The notes beneath the pieces are model-generated. The model had not been told where the DNA came from, ran no database searches, and saw only the letters and a list, made by a program, of their open reading frames with translations. A DNA stretch of 64,000 nt. Source: Oxytricha trifallax. Taxonomy: Eukaryota > Ciliophora > Spirotrichea > Sporadotrichida > Oxytrichidae. The position numbers and the translations under genes were made by a program. The stretch is taken from NCBI GenBank assembly GCA_000711775.1, contig ARYC01000010.1, positions 1-64,000 on the forward strand, read 5' to 3'. Of this stretch, positions 21,996-33,618 are shown piece by piece (within the stretch, counting starts at the first letter, position 1; each line of letters opens with the position of its first letter).

Positions 21996-23393
21996 ATGCC
22001 GGTCAACTTCAACCGCAAAGCGGATTTTCTAGGAACTGGTTAATCATAGCTCAACTTTGGATCCACTAAAAAACCAGAAGTTATCTAGATTGAGAGGGAG
22101 GCAGAGCTAAGAATAATCGAATTTGAAGCCTTGGTTTTTATCATTGAAGTTTAGAACAAGAAAGATGATATGGGAGTTTAAACATCAATAGAAATGTTGA
22201 GGAAGTAAAAGAGCAGCTATAGATTGAGATAAAACCTTTGAATGCTACGACTGCTAAAATTTATTCTCTACCGACTCAAGTTTAAAGAGGCATATGAAAG
22301 AGGTGCACTCTAGTAAGAGTAAGATATATTTTAAGCATGATAAGGTCGATGGCAGGTACTAGTGCACGACTTGTGAGAAGTCTTATACCCACTCAGCTAA
22401 AGTCAAGAAACACATGCAGAAACATAACCTTAGTAAATTCTTGATTTAAGACCAAGAAACCTAAAAATTAGTGCCAACAAAAAGGAAATCAAATACTGTT
22501 GATTCACAAAGAGAGCAGCAGGAGAAGCTTAAGAGATAAAATGGCTACGAATAGATGAATTAACCTTTTAATAAAGCAGTTGTCGTATGTTTACAAGCGA
22601 GGGCTATGTATATACCTGCTCTAAATGCAATTGACATAAGCAGCTGCATTGAAAATTATTTAAACATAGATATCCCTAACAAAGCTAAACTTAATGTGGT
22701 CGATGAATATGCATACAAGATCTACCCATTCTACTATCTCATGAAGAATGAGAAGTATTAAAATGAATTCGCGAACGAGTATATCATACTTAAAGAGCAT
22801 AGAAAAGGAATTACAAGAGTTTAATTAAGTTGGATGGAGTTATTCTAGGTCATGGCTTCATACCTTTCAGATTTAGGAAATTTGAAATGACTCTAAGAGA
22901 TTATCTGTATCATAATAGATACACTGATGATCTCAAGGAGATATTCTCTGAGATGGCGAAGGGTGTGAAAGAGCTTCATGAACTAGGATATGTTCACAGA
23001 GATTTGAAGCCAAAAAATGTTATTCTAAACCTCTGTCCCTTAGAAATAGTAGTCATAGATTTCAATAGAGCAATAATGTAAAAGATAGTCACACTAGCAA
23101 AAGTGCTTGGCACCCTAGGATACTTCCCAACAAGAAAGAAGTGGACAAATGGTTCTGTTTAATGGGATATATGGGCAGTAGCAGCAATAATTTTAGAGTG
23201 CGATATGGAGAGTATGGCTTACTTAGGCACTAAGGATGAAAAGCAGTCAATAGGCTTAGAAGAAAACATTTAAAGCAGAATGAAGTTTGCTAAGGAATAA
23301 GAAAGATTGTAGAGACAATAATAAGAGCCCCTGCCTATCCTAGATAATCCTTAGATGATATGTTAGAGCCTCTATAGAGACCAAGATTCATGA
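21996..23393 (+). pseudogene. TBE zinc-finger/protein-kinase ORF, frameshifted
   Basis: ATG 21996 starts MPVNFNRKADFLG, the start also seen (MADNLNRK) in the copy at 56949. After a frame change near 22215 come two C2H2 fingers (C-x2-C-x12-H-x4-H at about 22229-22295; C-x2-C-x12-H-x3-H at about 22357-22424). After a second change near 22815 comes a kinase C-lobe with VHRDLKPKN (catalytic Asp codon at 23001) and, in place of DFG, DFN at 23058. QWDIWAVAAIILE follows as the helix-F region. The ORF ends at TGA 23391, 85 bases before the right terminal repeat. TAA/TAG are Gln throughout. This is the 57-kDa-type TBE protein; the loss of Gly in DFG and the weak N-lobe suggest low or altered kinase activity. 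Confidence 0.85.
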
Positions 23394-23559
23394 AGTATAA
23401 CTAGATAAAATTACATTGATTTAAGACTATTAATATTCTATAAATACATATTAAACCCACATAAAACATGCATTTTCCACTAACCCTAATAAAACCTCAA
23501 CTTTACCCTACAAATCAAAGCAATTATTAACCTCATTAATGGGTTTTGGGGTTTTGATT

Positions 23560-24780
23560 CTAATCAGTGTCTCTAACATTGATTTTAAACATTCAAGTAA
23601 TCATTGAAAGTTATGTCAGCAGATGATAAAATCTTTTATGCAAACTTAAATTATTTTCAGAAGAGAAATAAAAATTTAAGACAAGCAAGAATTATTTAAT
23701 AACCTGTATTTGCAATATCGTAACAATAATCTAGTTTATGAATATATTAAGTACAATTCATCTATTGTTTATCTAAAATCTCTATTTTAATTTTGTAATT
23801 GATGAAAAATAATAATAAATATTAATAATTAATTGAAATTAATGGTTAGGCGGCCTCCGTCTGTATTATTAATAAAGGACAAAGAATTAAATAGGAATCA
23901 CTTTTACTCTTCATCTTTTATTTCTCTGCATCTTATTCTGGTTTAGTTTTTACTGTCCTCGCTTGTCTCCTCTTTTTTGCTTTCCTTGTTTTTTACTTCT
24001 TGGCTCCTAGTTTTTTATATTAATTATCAATTATTAGTCTCTTTGAACTGGCTGTTGAAGTTTTGGATTATAATGTTGATGACTTGCATTAGCTTAAATT
24101 TAAGATTTTACCACATAATTGAACTTTTAGACTCAGTCATATTTAATGAAAGAGGATTGATTTTATTTAACTTTGAGTTAAAGTTTTACTGTATTTTACA
24201 TAGAGATCATAATAAGTGCTATTGCTTTTAAAGAATCTTCTGAGTAGCATTGTTATAAACTTATTTTATATAATTTCTTAGTTCTTTGCTAGGTTCTGCT
24301 CCCTTATAATCCTCCTATGTATTCAGCCCTTTCAGCTAGTCAAGCGAATTTATAAATGTTAGCACAATTTGGCAAATAATTTCGTTCACTTATGATATTT
24401 TCTTATAGAGTTCCGTGTTGATTGTTTTAATATAGAGGATATAAAAATTCTCTGAAGGCCATTCTATCATGTGCTTTAACCTTGATATATATTCTATCTC
24501 CAAGGTGATCCATATAGAAGTAGTAGTTTTTAAATTTTTAATTATTAAAGTAGAATCCTGATATGTTTATTATATATGTCCTATTTTACTTATTTAATAA
24601 ATGACGTATTTACATGATTTAATGCGTCACCGATCCGTTGAATATATTCAATAGACTCACTATAATCACTTGAGAAATGGCTTTCCGTGCCATTCTTTAA
24701 AGAATCATAATTTATAATAGGAAATAGATAAATTTTAATTAATTATTTATTGTTAAAATGAAAACCTTTTAAGATGAAGA
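23560..24780. other. AT-rich region, no assigned gene
   Basis: Right flank of the TBE. A Phe/Leu-rich open frame at 23977-24231 on the plus strand has no recognisable motif and could be compositional. Nothing else is supportable. Confidence 0.35.
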
Positions 24781-24859
24781 CGGAACCATGTTGTATTCAC
24801 CATAATTTTGTAAGTTACATTTATGATATCTATAATTTTTTTAATACTCTTCTAGCAAT

Positions 24860-24995
24860 ACTTTGAGTCAGTGATGGTGAAAGACAGAGACTTCAGCAAG
24901 GAACAGAAAGGCACTGGTTAGGGAATTTTATTCATGCTGATGGAGACGTCTACGAGGGATACTGGAAAAATAACAAAGCTGTTCGAGAACTTCCA
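24860..24995 (+). CDS. MORN-repeat coding block
   Basis: The plus strand reads KEQKGTGQG in one frame and, one base later, NFIHADGDVYEGYWKNNKA. This is a clear MORN unit (the pattern is G-x-F-x-H-x-D-G-D-x-Y-E-G-x-W), used in membrane-associated scaffold proteins that are common in ciliates. The frame slips by one base near 24923, so this copy is either decayed or spans a segment boundary. Only about one and a half repeats are present; the rest of the gene was not located. A second MORN unit lies at 40.2 kb. Confidence 0.65.
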
Positions 24996-24999
24996 TTTT

Positions 25000-26379
25000 C
25001 TATAAATTTAAAAAGTATTAGTATTGTTATTAATCTTATTGCTAATACTATCTATTTTTCTCATTATTTTTCATAAATCATTATACCCTATGGTAAGAGT
25101 GGTCTAGTAATTATAGATAGGCCTCCCGCCTTCTTAAAATAGTCATCGTAATAGTTGATAATTTGCATTAGACACCTCTTGTTTTATATAATAAAATAGA
25201 GTCATTGAATCTTTTTCTAACCTAATTATTAATTTTAATAAGGATCAATCGACAATTAGCTCTCGCTTCTTCTATTATATGGCTAGGAAATCAAATGGTT
25301 TAACCCTCTATCCTTAAATTTAGGTACAACTAGGAACTGGATTTTTGTTTATTTCACCAGTCGAATTTGTTGTTTATGCTAAGCATACTCAAATTTTAGG
25401 TGATGAAATAAATCCATAGTCTTAATCAAGGTTTTCATTTTTCTTTTCCTATCTTACCATTTTCTTAGTAAGATCGTATTAGAGCAGTCCTTGTTGTTTA
25501 AGTTGAATCTGAGGAACATTTTAGGAGTGAGGGTGAGTTATTCAACAAGCAATATAAACGATTCTGTTTGCAGGCTTGCTTTTATTAGTATGATAGCATC
25601 TGCTAGGTTCTTGTATTGCACTAGTCAATTTTACAACTTTGTGATTTGTTTTTGGGGTGTAAAAAATCTGAGTTTATTATGTTTTTTAAATGATAAAGCA
25701 CAGTGTTAGCAAAATAAAATTAAACAAAATAACTGTATATAATTAAAATAAAACTTATAAATGCCATCCTTTGATTAGATAATTTAAGTCTTTACTTACA
25801 ATTAAAATTGCATTCATCTGATGTAAAATACGATTTACATTTGAAAATATTCGATTATTTATATTTCAGTAGTATCCTGAAAATTTTAATTTCTTGAGGA
25901 CATTAGCTATTGAATGAACCATAGTAATATCTTTATCACAAGTAACTTTCGTTGTCTCTATAACATATTCTTACGTTGTTTTCCATTATTAAATTACTGC
26001 ACATTCTTATAATTTAAGAGCCCAAAAACAGATTACTGCTACTAATTATAAAAATATGCATCATCTCATAGTTACTTATTGGATCTATAATATAAGATAA
26101 TAGAGTATTAATAATTTTTACCAAAAATTATCTTATTCGTTCTTCATAAATTAGTCTCTGTAATTCTACTGAAAGAGATAGAAATATACCCATAGAACAA
26201 ATAAGAATCAGTAATACCTCTTTTAGCAGCATAAGATTGAGGGCAGTAATAATTTTGCAGGTCTCTTAACTTAGAAATGTGCTTGTCAAAATCATGTATC
26301 AGTACGAAGTAGACAATGAAATTCTTAAAATGCTATTTTCATACTTTTTCTCTTAAGAATTAATTTCAGATAATGTTTA
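25000..26379. other. Low-confidence region with possible short minus-strand blocks
   Basis: Between 25490 and 25650 the minus strand gives a readable but unassigned stretch (VVKLTSAIQEPSRCYH). A plus-strand frame also exists there (25491-25709), so direction is unclear. The remainder is AT-rich. Confidence 0.3.
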
Positions 26380-26397
26380 AATCATAATATTTAGGAT

Positions 26398-26534
26398 CGA
26401 GTACATATAGGGGTAACTTCCCTTGGAAAGAGGATACTGGATCACCAAAAGTCAAAGTATGAATATCTGATTATATATAAACTGGCTGGCTTAAGCCCCA
26501 GTATTAATTCCGTACAGCTTTAAATAATAATAAT
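26398..26534 (+). mobile_element. SINE-like 137-bp insertion with 18-bp TSD
   Basis: The insertion is flanked by an exact duplication, AATCATAATATTTAGGAT, at 26380-26397 and 26535-26552. It ends in a (TAA)n tract (26523-26534) and holds a hairpin-forming stretch CTGGCTGGCTTAAGCCCCAG just upstream. It shares no obvious sequence with the RT-A tails. No tRNA A/B box was recognised. A microsatellite 3' end and a long target duplication indicate reverse-transcribed insertion. Confidence 0.8.
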
Positions 26535-26959
26535 AATCATAATATTTAGGATGATTTGAGTTTAAATAATTCATCTTTAGAATATTTAAGAGGCTGTTAA
26601 AGCTCAAGAGTTAACAGAGTTTAAAGGTAATCGTTTATTAATTTATAAAAACATCAATCTTGTGCTAAAGATTACAGTAGTATTAAATCAAGTTTGAATC
26701 TTCAATGAACATAGTTAATATTTCTACTTGATATAATTATTCGTTAGATAAACATATTTAAATAGAGATTTAAGAAGAAAATATTGAAGCATTGGAAAAA
26801 TGTAAGAAAGCAAAATAATTAGAAATATAAAGTATTATTAGTTTAACAACTAAAACCCTTTAATTTAAATTTATCTGCATTTATTCAATTATATCAAATA
26901 ACTCTTTAATATTATATTATTTCTCTCTGTTTTTTCCATTTTTAATTAGATCACAATCA

Positions 26960-28330
26960 TAGTACATATCACAATCTTCTTGAACCAGATCATGAGTTAT
27001 TGCATCTCACTATTATCGCACTCATTCATGAGGCTATCATCTAATTGTGGTTGGATAGGTTGTGCAAGTACGTTTTCTTGATCTACGTTATGAACTAACT
27101 CATCTTTAATGCTTTCAAAATGATGGCTTAAGCTTTTCTTCAATCTCGGAGGTATTGAACATCTGGTATATAAGCTTATGCTTCTAGAATTGTTTACCTA
27201 ATCAATCCTTCATTCTTCTTATAGAGCTTAAGGGTGTCAAGTGTTATCTGCTCACCGCATATCATCTGTATGTCATAATCAATATATACTCTATGTCGGC
27301 ATTAGATTTAATTGCTTTCTTCATATACATAATATTGATTAACTGATTAATAACAATAGATTATTGATATTATCAAAGTTTTAGCATAGAAAACGAAATC
27401 CAGAGTGAAAAAGAATTTCTCAAAGCGATCTGAGCATCACTTGAATCAGGAAGAAAAATTTCGGGGAGATGGAATGTCTGTGACAGACAAATATTCTGAG
27501 GGCTGAGATATTGAAGCATTTTATTGTCCCTATTCCATTATATTCTATTTTCCCATGCCATTTAAACATTTCTTGATTTTGGAGATTGGCCTAGTAGCTA
27601 TATTACTATTTAAGCTGCAATGATTTCGAGTTTAATGCTGCTCTCCAGTAATGTTAGCATGAAATCATTTAGGTAGAAGAGAAAGGACCTTAGCGATTTT
27701 CAATCAATACAATCACACATTCTGTGATATAGTACTCTTTTATTATAGATATTTTAAGTATTCTTTAGGAACCCTATTACTGACTCAAGATTCGCTGGCA
27801 TCTCAATCTAATGGTATTCCCATCTACACTGGTATTAAAGAGTTCTTTAATGACTTCTTCGTCCCATTGATATCAGGTTCCGATGCAATTATAACTTAAG
27901 AGGACTAATGAAAAGTAACATTGAATAAATACACAACCTTCTGTCGCTAAATATCTTTTATTTTCCTGCGTTTTTTTCTATTTTTAAGTCAAATTTAGTC
28001 GCTATTCATGGTCTTATGGTCTTCTGAATCTCAATAAAACATGGGCTTCTTGAAGAACGTTATTTTCAGTCTTATAGCTTTTATAGATTCGTAAATATTA
28101 TGGGTAATCACAGAGACAGTAATCTTACTAATGGATCAGGCAAAGCCCATATGCTCATAGATAATCTTGCGATTATGATCTCTGTAATGAAGTTTTCATC
28201 AGCGGCAAGCACTTTTCGGCTGCTAAAATTAACAATCCAAACACTGTTACTTAAGGGAGACTTGCCTCTTAATAATTTTTGAGCGTCAATATCTCAGATG
28301 ATGTGGCAATCCTTAATTTAAGTATCAAAT
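26960..28330 (-). CDS. Segmented minus-strand gene, unidentified
   Basis: Several coherent minus-strand blocks, with TAA/TAG as Gln: LLRGKSPLSNSVWIVNFSSR (about 28250), LNDFMLTLLESSIKLEIIAA and QYLSPQNICLSQTFHLPEIF (27690-27440), DYDIQMICGEQITLDTLKLY (27270) and DELVHNVDQENVLAQPIQPQ (27090). Blocks are separated by AT-rich stretches (27310-27390, 27720-27780). One TGA lies in frame before the LNDFML block. All read in the same direction, so one gene is plausible, but this is not shown and no family is recognised. Confidence 0.45.
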
Positions 28331-29625
28331 GTAATTTTTGAAGAACTATAATAATATTTTAACAGCATCACCAACTTTTAAAGAGTTGGAGATGATGTTT
28401 AAAAATATATAATTAAAATCATTTATAGCATGCTTCATATACTTTAACATATCTAATTTATTTTTTAATATCAATATAAAGAATAACATTATTATGTCAA
28501 AATAATATTATGTTACAAGTTTCTTTTTGAATTTTTCTTAGGTTCTATACAGAATTAATAAAAACCAAACTTAAACAGAATATTATTCTATCTAGTCCTT
28601 AATTTGACTATTTTTTGTAAATAATTAATTATAATTGTAATAAAATCATGAATCCAATTATGTCTAAATGAATGATTTATATATCCAGATAGAATTAGTA
28701 GATTTAAAAAAAATTTAGATTCTTTCATCAATAAAAATATACACTATAATTATTTTATAGATTTATCCTTTAAAATAAACATGAGATATATAATTTATCT
28801 ATAACTAATATTCAATTTACTTTGTTAGTATTAGGATGTTTTAGTATTATTCAAATGCTTAACCTAAATTATAAAAATTAATTTAAACTTAAAAATTAAA
28901 AAATGGAGTATTTCAATTAATTTATTTCATTGTCATATGATATAGATCTAAGAATTTTAAATGAAATCCAAAAGAATAAATGGACTGTTTAGTGTCGTAT
29001 CTTAATGGCAGAGTAGTATCAATCACTCAGGATCCCATTAATGTCAGTTAATAATAATATTTTTTAATTAGCTTTAGTTTAAATAACATTGATCAAACAA
29101 GCATTATAAATTGCTACTAATATGCTTATTTCTAGTTGGCTTTATATATATATATGTAATTTTAAGCTATTTATTTTAGTTTTAATTAAGCATTAAAAAC
29201 CTCTCTGTTCGATTAAAATTTACACTTTTATATATTGTTAAAATAAAATTATATATAATTTAATTTCAAACTATTTATAAATCATTAAAAGCTTACCATA
29301 TTCAATTGATAGAGCATTAGTTTTAATTATTTTTTAGTATTTTTCTAATATAATTACCCATCAGATTATTTTTATTATTATTTGACTATGCATGATTTGA
29401 AGCTGTCATAATTCATTAAATTATTTTAGGCTATCTATTATATGTTGTTATTTATGTTATTAAATATCATCATTCTTTATGAGTATTTAGATTTATTCTA
29501 TCTATAATGATTTAAATAATAGTAATGAATTTAATTAATTAAAATAAAATCTAAAACTTTAAAATCAGCATAATTTTTCATTCTTAATACTATTAAAGTT
29601 TAAACAAAAAGATATGATTCTCTTC
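28331..29625. other. AT-rich region, nothing seen
   Basis: Very A+T-rich with many short homopolymers and TATATA runs (for example near 29147). No coherent frame or repeat family. Confidence 0.4.
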
Positions 29626-29629
29626 CGAA

Positions 29630-31020
29630 CTGGAAAAAAATAAGCAACTTAATACCATTGCTTTCTGGACTCTTATCTTAACAGACTCCTCTATCATTGT
29701 TTTCCAATTGGCAAAGAGGAAAACACCTGTAGACACTAGTCAACTCAAAACAGATTTCGATAACATCTGACAAAATTATTCTTGCTGATGTCTTTTAAAA
29801 TTCAGAGATCCCTACTCAACATAAATTTAAATAATAACTTTATCTTTAACCTCAAAATCTTCCCACATCTATTTGAATGAGGGCAAATCTCACTAAAAGG
29901 TAAAATTAGACTTTTAAAATCCATAAAAGTAGTATCCCTTAACACCAACAAAAAATAGATCAATTCCAAACAAACTGAGCTTCCATATTTTCGACTCTTG
30001 ATAAATCCATATTATCAAGGTAATATGGAATCTCTAAGTGATGACGCAAAATGGTAATCTGTCTCAGACTTCAGATCAGTTTCTTATGCCTTATTATAAT
30101 AGAATATATTAAAAATTAGATAAAATAAACTGAAATGCAATTTCATACAAAGAATTTTATAACTAAGACAAGGTCAAAGCAACTGCACTAAAACTCATAT
30201 TCGATAAAGAAAAGGATAAAAATTTCTCAAATTAAGAATTCATTTTGAGACTCTATAAAACATAAAAATAAAGAAACTATCTTAATCGAGATTAAAAAGA
30301 AAGATATTATCTTATAGACTTATAGAGCTTTAAAAATAGTGACTTCAATAGAAAAGAAGTCATATAAAACCTTTAAAAATTCTCAATAAATAAGAGTTCC
30401 CATAGCATAGAAATGATTATGACACGTGGCAACATAATTTTTAATGAAACAGAATAATATTCCTTCCTTAAGACTTAAAATTTCAAGAATAAAAGAGAAA
30501 CGAAACACAAATGGATGAATTTTTAGCAAAATATTTCTTGCTTAATTAGTAGGAGTAAAAGAATATCGTCAATTAATTTGCTCAGTAATTATGTGTTATC
30601 AACCTCATAAAATAATTTTAAGATCTGAAAATTAAGAATTAAAATGGGCAAACCTATCTTATTTCCAAGAGTAGTAAACGAAGTTCTAAACTCTTCCACT
30701 GCTTACCTCAGATGAAGCTTTTGCTATAACTCACTCAATGATAAGAAGAACAAAACAAGAGCTTATTAAAGAAAATAAGCATTCCATTAATCTAACAAAG
30801 ACTCATAACTTATTTAACTAGAGCTTATCATTCTTCTCTGGTCTGCACAACATATTTTTATGAAATTGCTATAAAAATAGTATTGTACAGATAGCTGGAA
30901 ATAAAAGATTTCATACAAAATAGGTGGGATTCAAATAAAGAGGAAAAATTAACACTTAAAATATCATCATATTTCAAGGGAATGGACATACTTAAAGACA
31001 ACATGGAGACATTTCCATTA
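29630..31020 (+). CDS. Unidentified ciliate-coded gene or element ORF
   Basis: A long plus-strand region stays open when TAA/TAG are Gln. Readings in order: MESLSDDAKWQSVSDFRSVS (30029), YKEFYNQDKVKATALKLIFD (30150), DFNRKEVIQNLQKFSINKSS (30343), QMDEFLAKYFLLNQQEQKNI (30509) and LLTSDEAFAITHSMIRRTKQ (30700). Frame changes occur near 30130, 30470 and 30650. Gln is very frequent and mostly TAA/TAG. One in-frame TGA precedes NAISYKEF. The density of coherent sequence and lack of AT-rich gaps differ from the segmented genes nearby and could suit an element-borne ORF. No domain is recognised. Confidence 0.45.
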
Positions 31021-31029
31021 AGTATGTTA

Positions 31030-33213
31030 ACTGTATTATTTTATAATTTAATTAATTTTAAAATGCTTAAAAAATGAGAGATATGCAATTTTCCAAAAGT
31101 AACACATGATATAAATGTAAGTAAAATTTAATCTCAAAGAGTTGTTTCATTAAGCAATAAGATTCGAAGGAAATTCTATTTTAATTTGCTCAATTTTCTA
31201 ATAGTTCTAATTTATTATTGATTTTTAATTATAATATTATTTTGGAAACTGCATATCATATTTATTTAAAGAATTTTTATAATAATTAATATATATAATG
31301 ATATAATTAAGTTACTCTACCGCATATCAGGGCAAATTCGGCAGAATACCTAAAAACATAAAAGAAATTAAAAAGAATTGTACAAATTTTATGAGATAAA
31401 ATACCGCATGTATAATTATGCCATTTTGAATTATATGTAAAAATATCACAAGCCACACATCCTTTGTAGAAAATCCGATTAATAGCCAGTTTAATATCGA
31501 ACTCTGGGCGAGAAATATTTTATTTGGCCTACTTCTGCTTGCTTAATTTTAGCCTTCTGATAGTAAATTCATTTTTTAAGAATATTTCCTATATATGTAT
31601 TTTTAATTTAAATGATAATGATAAGATTAATTTAAGCGGCTCTTGATTACTTAACTCAAATAATTATTTTCCTTATTCAAAACCCTGCCTATGTTTTCTG
31701 CAGTTGTTAAAATATTTCTACCATTAATATATTTCTTAATTTAATAACTTAATGTGCGTAGATATATTAGTTAGCCAATTATGTTGTTTTTTTCTTTTTG
31801 GTCAATATAAGTTTTGCTGACAATGAATGGCCAAAAATATTTCAAATAATCTTTATAATCTATTTTTAGAAATCATGTTTTGTTTCTTTGGAGCAAAAAG
31901 TTTTATTAAAAATCATTAATATCAACTAATTTAAAGAAAGAATTGAATACTTTTTTCATAATTTATTTGGAAAGTTTGACGAGAAATCTAACTTATCCAA
32001 TTATTTTAGGAAAGATTTTTTATATAATCAGGTAATTTCAGTCTTTATGATAGTTTTATCAATCAAGCAATTACTGCATAGACTAAAGTTCATATGAATT
32101 TTTTTTAAAAAAAATGATTCAATAACTGAGTAATATTTTAAGCTTCCAGAACTCTACATTGACTTTTTGTCTTGAATTTTGTAATTCAATTAAAGCACTG
32201 GCGGAATATCAAAGTTTCAAATATTTTAATGATCGGAAAAATCTAATTTCATTAACTTTAATACTTTTATGTGAGAATTGGTGTATTTCGTAATCTGAAC
32301 TTCAGCTAAGAATTTCATTTCAACTTTTTTAAAAAAATGTCTAAATTATATTCATTTATTTAAATCTACTATATATTTCAATAATAATTTTCTACATTAA
32401 ATATTTAAAAGTGCATTTATTATAACTATGGTTTATAATCAATTGAGAAAAAATATCTTGAAATCATTTTTTAATATGTATTTTCTTAATTCCAAATTGT
32501 TAAAGTAATTAAGTAATATCCAATATTATATAGATTTTATTGTGTATAAGCGTTGGGACTTTACCTATTAGACTTACAACTCACCATAATATAATATAGA
32601 TTTTTTGCCAATGATCATGGCTTTCGATCTCAATGAAAGCTTGTCCAAATCTGGCATGTTCTCTCTGTTATTTACTATATTTGGATTATGACGACTTTTC
32701 AGTACTTGACTGTAATAAATGTTTTTGCTCTTTATTAGTCTTTAAATTTTTCAATGAGAGGGACAGATTGCTTAAATAATCATCGCCATAGAATTGATTT
32801 TACTGTTGCTAATATCCGCACTGTTACGACTACTCAAATGAAGACTGGATATCACTAACTTTAGTAGCATACTTGTGAGTCTTAAACTGCTTAGGATGTT
32901 ATTTTAGTCGAAGGTGATGCTTGAAAATCAGCAACTTGGAGGGGCTTTTGCTGCTCCTAGTGCACCTTTGGAAAAATTAAATTTACTACTTTGAGTTAAA
33001 GATGTTGCTGTTGCATTCATTTAGTAATCTTTTTTTTATTATTATAAAAATTATAAGGCAAAATGTTTTTCACATTCTCACTTATTGCTACTCCTCGTGT
33101 AATTCTGAAGTTTTTTTACTTCAATTAATGAAAATGCATCTATAAATTTATTAAATGAAATTTTAATTTTAGTAAATGTCTAGCTTTCATATCAAATCGG
33201 AGATTTTATTATA
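31030..33213. other. AT-rich region with one doubtful coding block
   Basis: Mostly non-coding. Around 32755-33000 the composition rises and a plus-strand frame is open except for one TGA (TVANIRTVTTTQMKTGYHQL), but the opposite strand reads almost as well, so neither is annotated as a gene. Confidence 0.3.
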
Positions 33214-33618
33214 GGAACACATTTGATTTGGGAAAATGAATTCAAATTAAATTAATTAATTATTAAAATCATGGCAGTTATCAAATCCTAAGTGACTCAA
33301 AATTCAAATCTATATAGATCCAACGGTAAATCCCGTAATTTTAGCAGGACTCATGTATTGGCAATATTCCAGAAACATCCTAGGAAGCGATATATTTTGG
33401 TATGAGCTAACTACAAAAAACAGTAAAAGGGGTTTTTCTCGCTTGAACATGGAGATAAATTCATTCTAGCAATAAAAACCACCGTATCATTTTCAATTCG
33501 TTATCCAATGGCTATAATTAAGCAAGGATTTGGAGACATTTTCCAAGAAACTAACTGAAAATAATTAATAATTAATTAATTTTAATTTAAATTAATTTCC
33601 CCAAATCAAATGTATTTC
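33214..33618. mobile_element. MITE-A copy
   Basis: About 405 bp. The left end GGAACACATTTGATTTGGGA and the inverted right end GAAATACATTTGATTTGGGG are terminal repeats. Subterminal GGCAGTTATCAAATCC and GCAGGACTCATG also match the copy at 54807. No coding frame. The TA-rich flanks prevent a reliable target-duplication call. Confidence 0.8.

Larger units (their letters stand above)
20081..23556. mobile_element. TBE-like transposon (telomere-bearing element), copy 1
   Basis: A 3,476-bp element with 78-bp terminal inverted repeats at 20081-20158 and 23479-23556. The outer ends read CAAAACCTCAAAACC and, inverted, CAAAACCCCAAAACCC, the C4A4 telomere-like termini of TBE elements of oxytrichid ciliates. 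The ends are flanked by ATT (20078-20080 and 23557-23559), fitting the ANT target duplication of TBEs. Inside are the start of the transposase (plus), the 22-kDa-type ORF (minus) and the zinc-finger/kinase ORF (plus). The transposase is mostly deleted and the others carry frameshifts, so this copy looks non-autonomous. TBEs are germline-limited and are cut out when the macronucleus forms. Confidence 0.95.
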
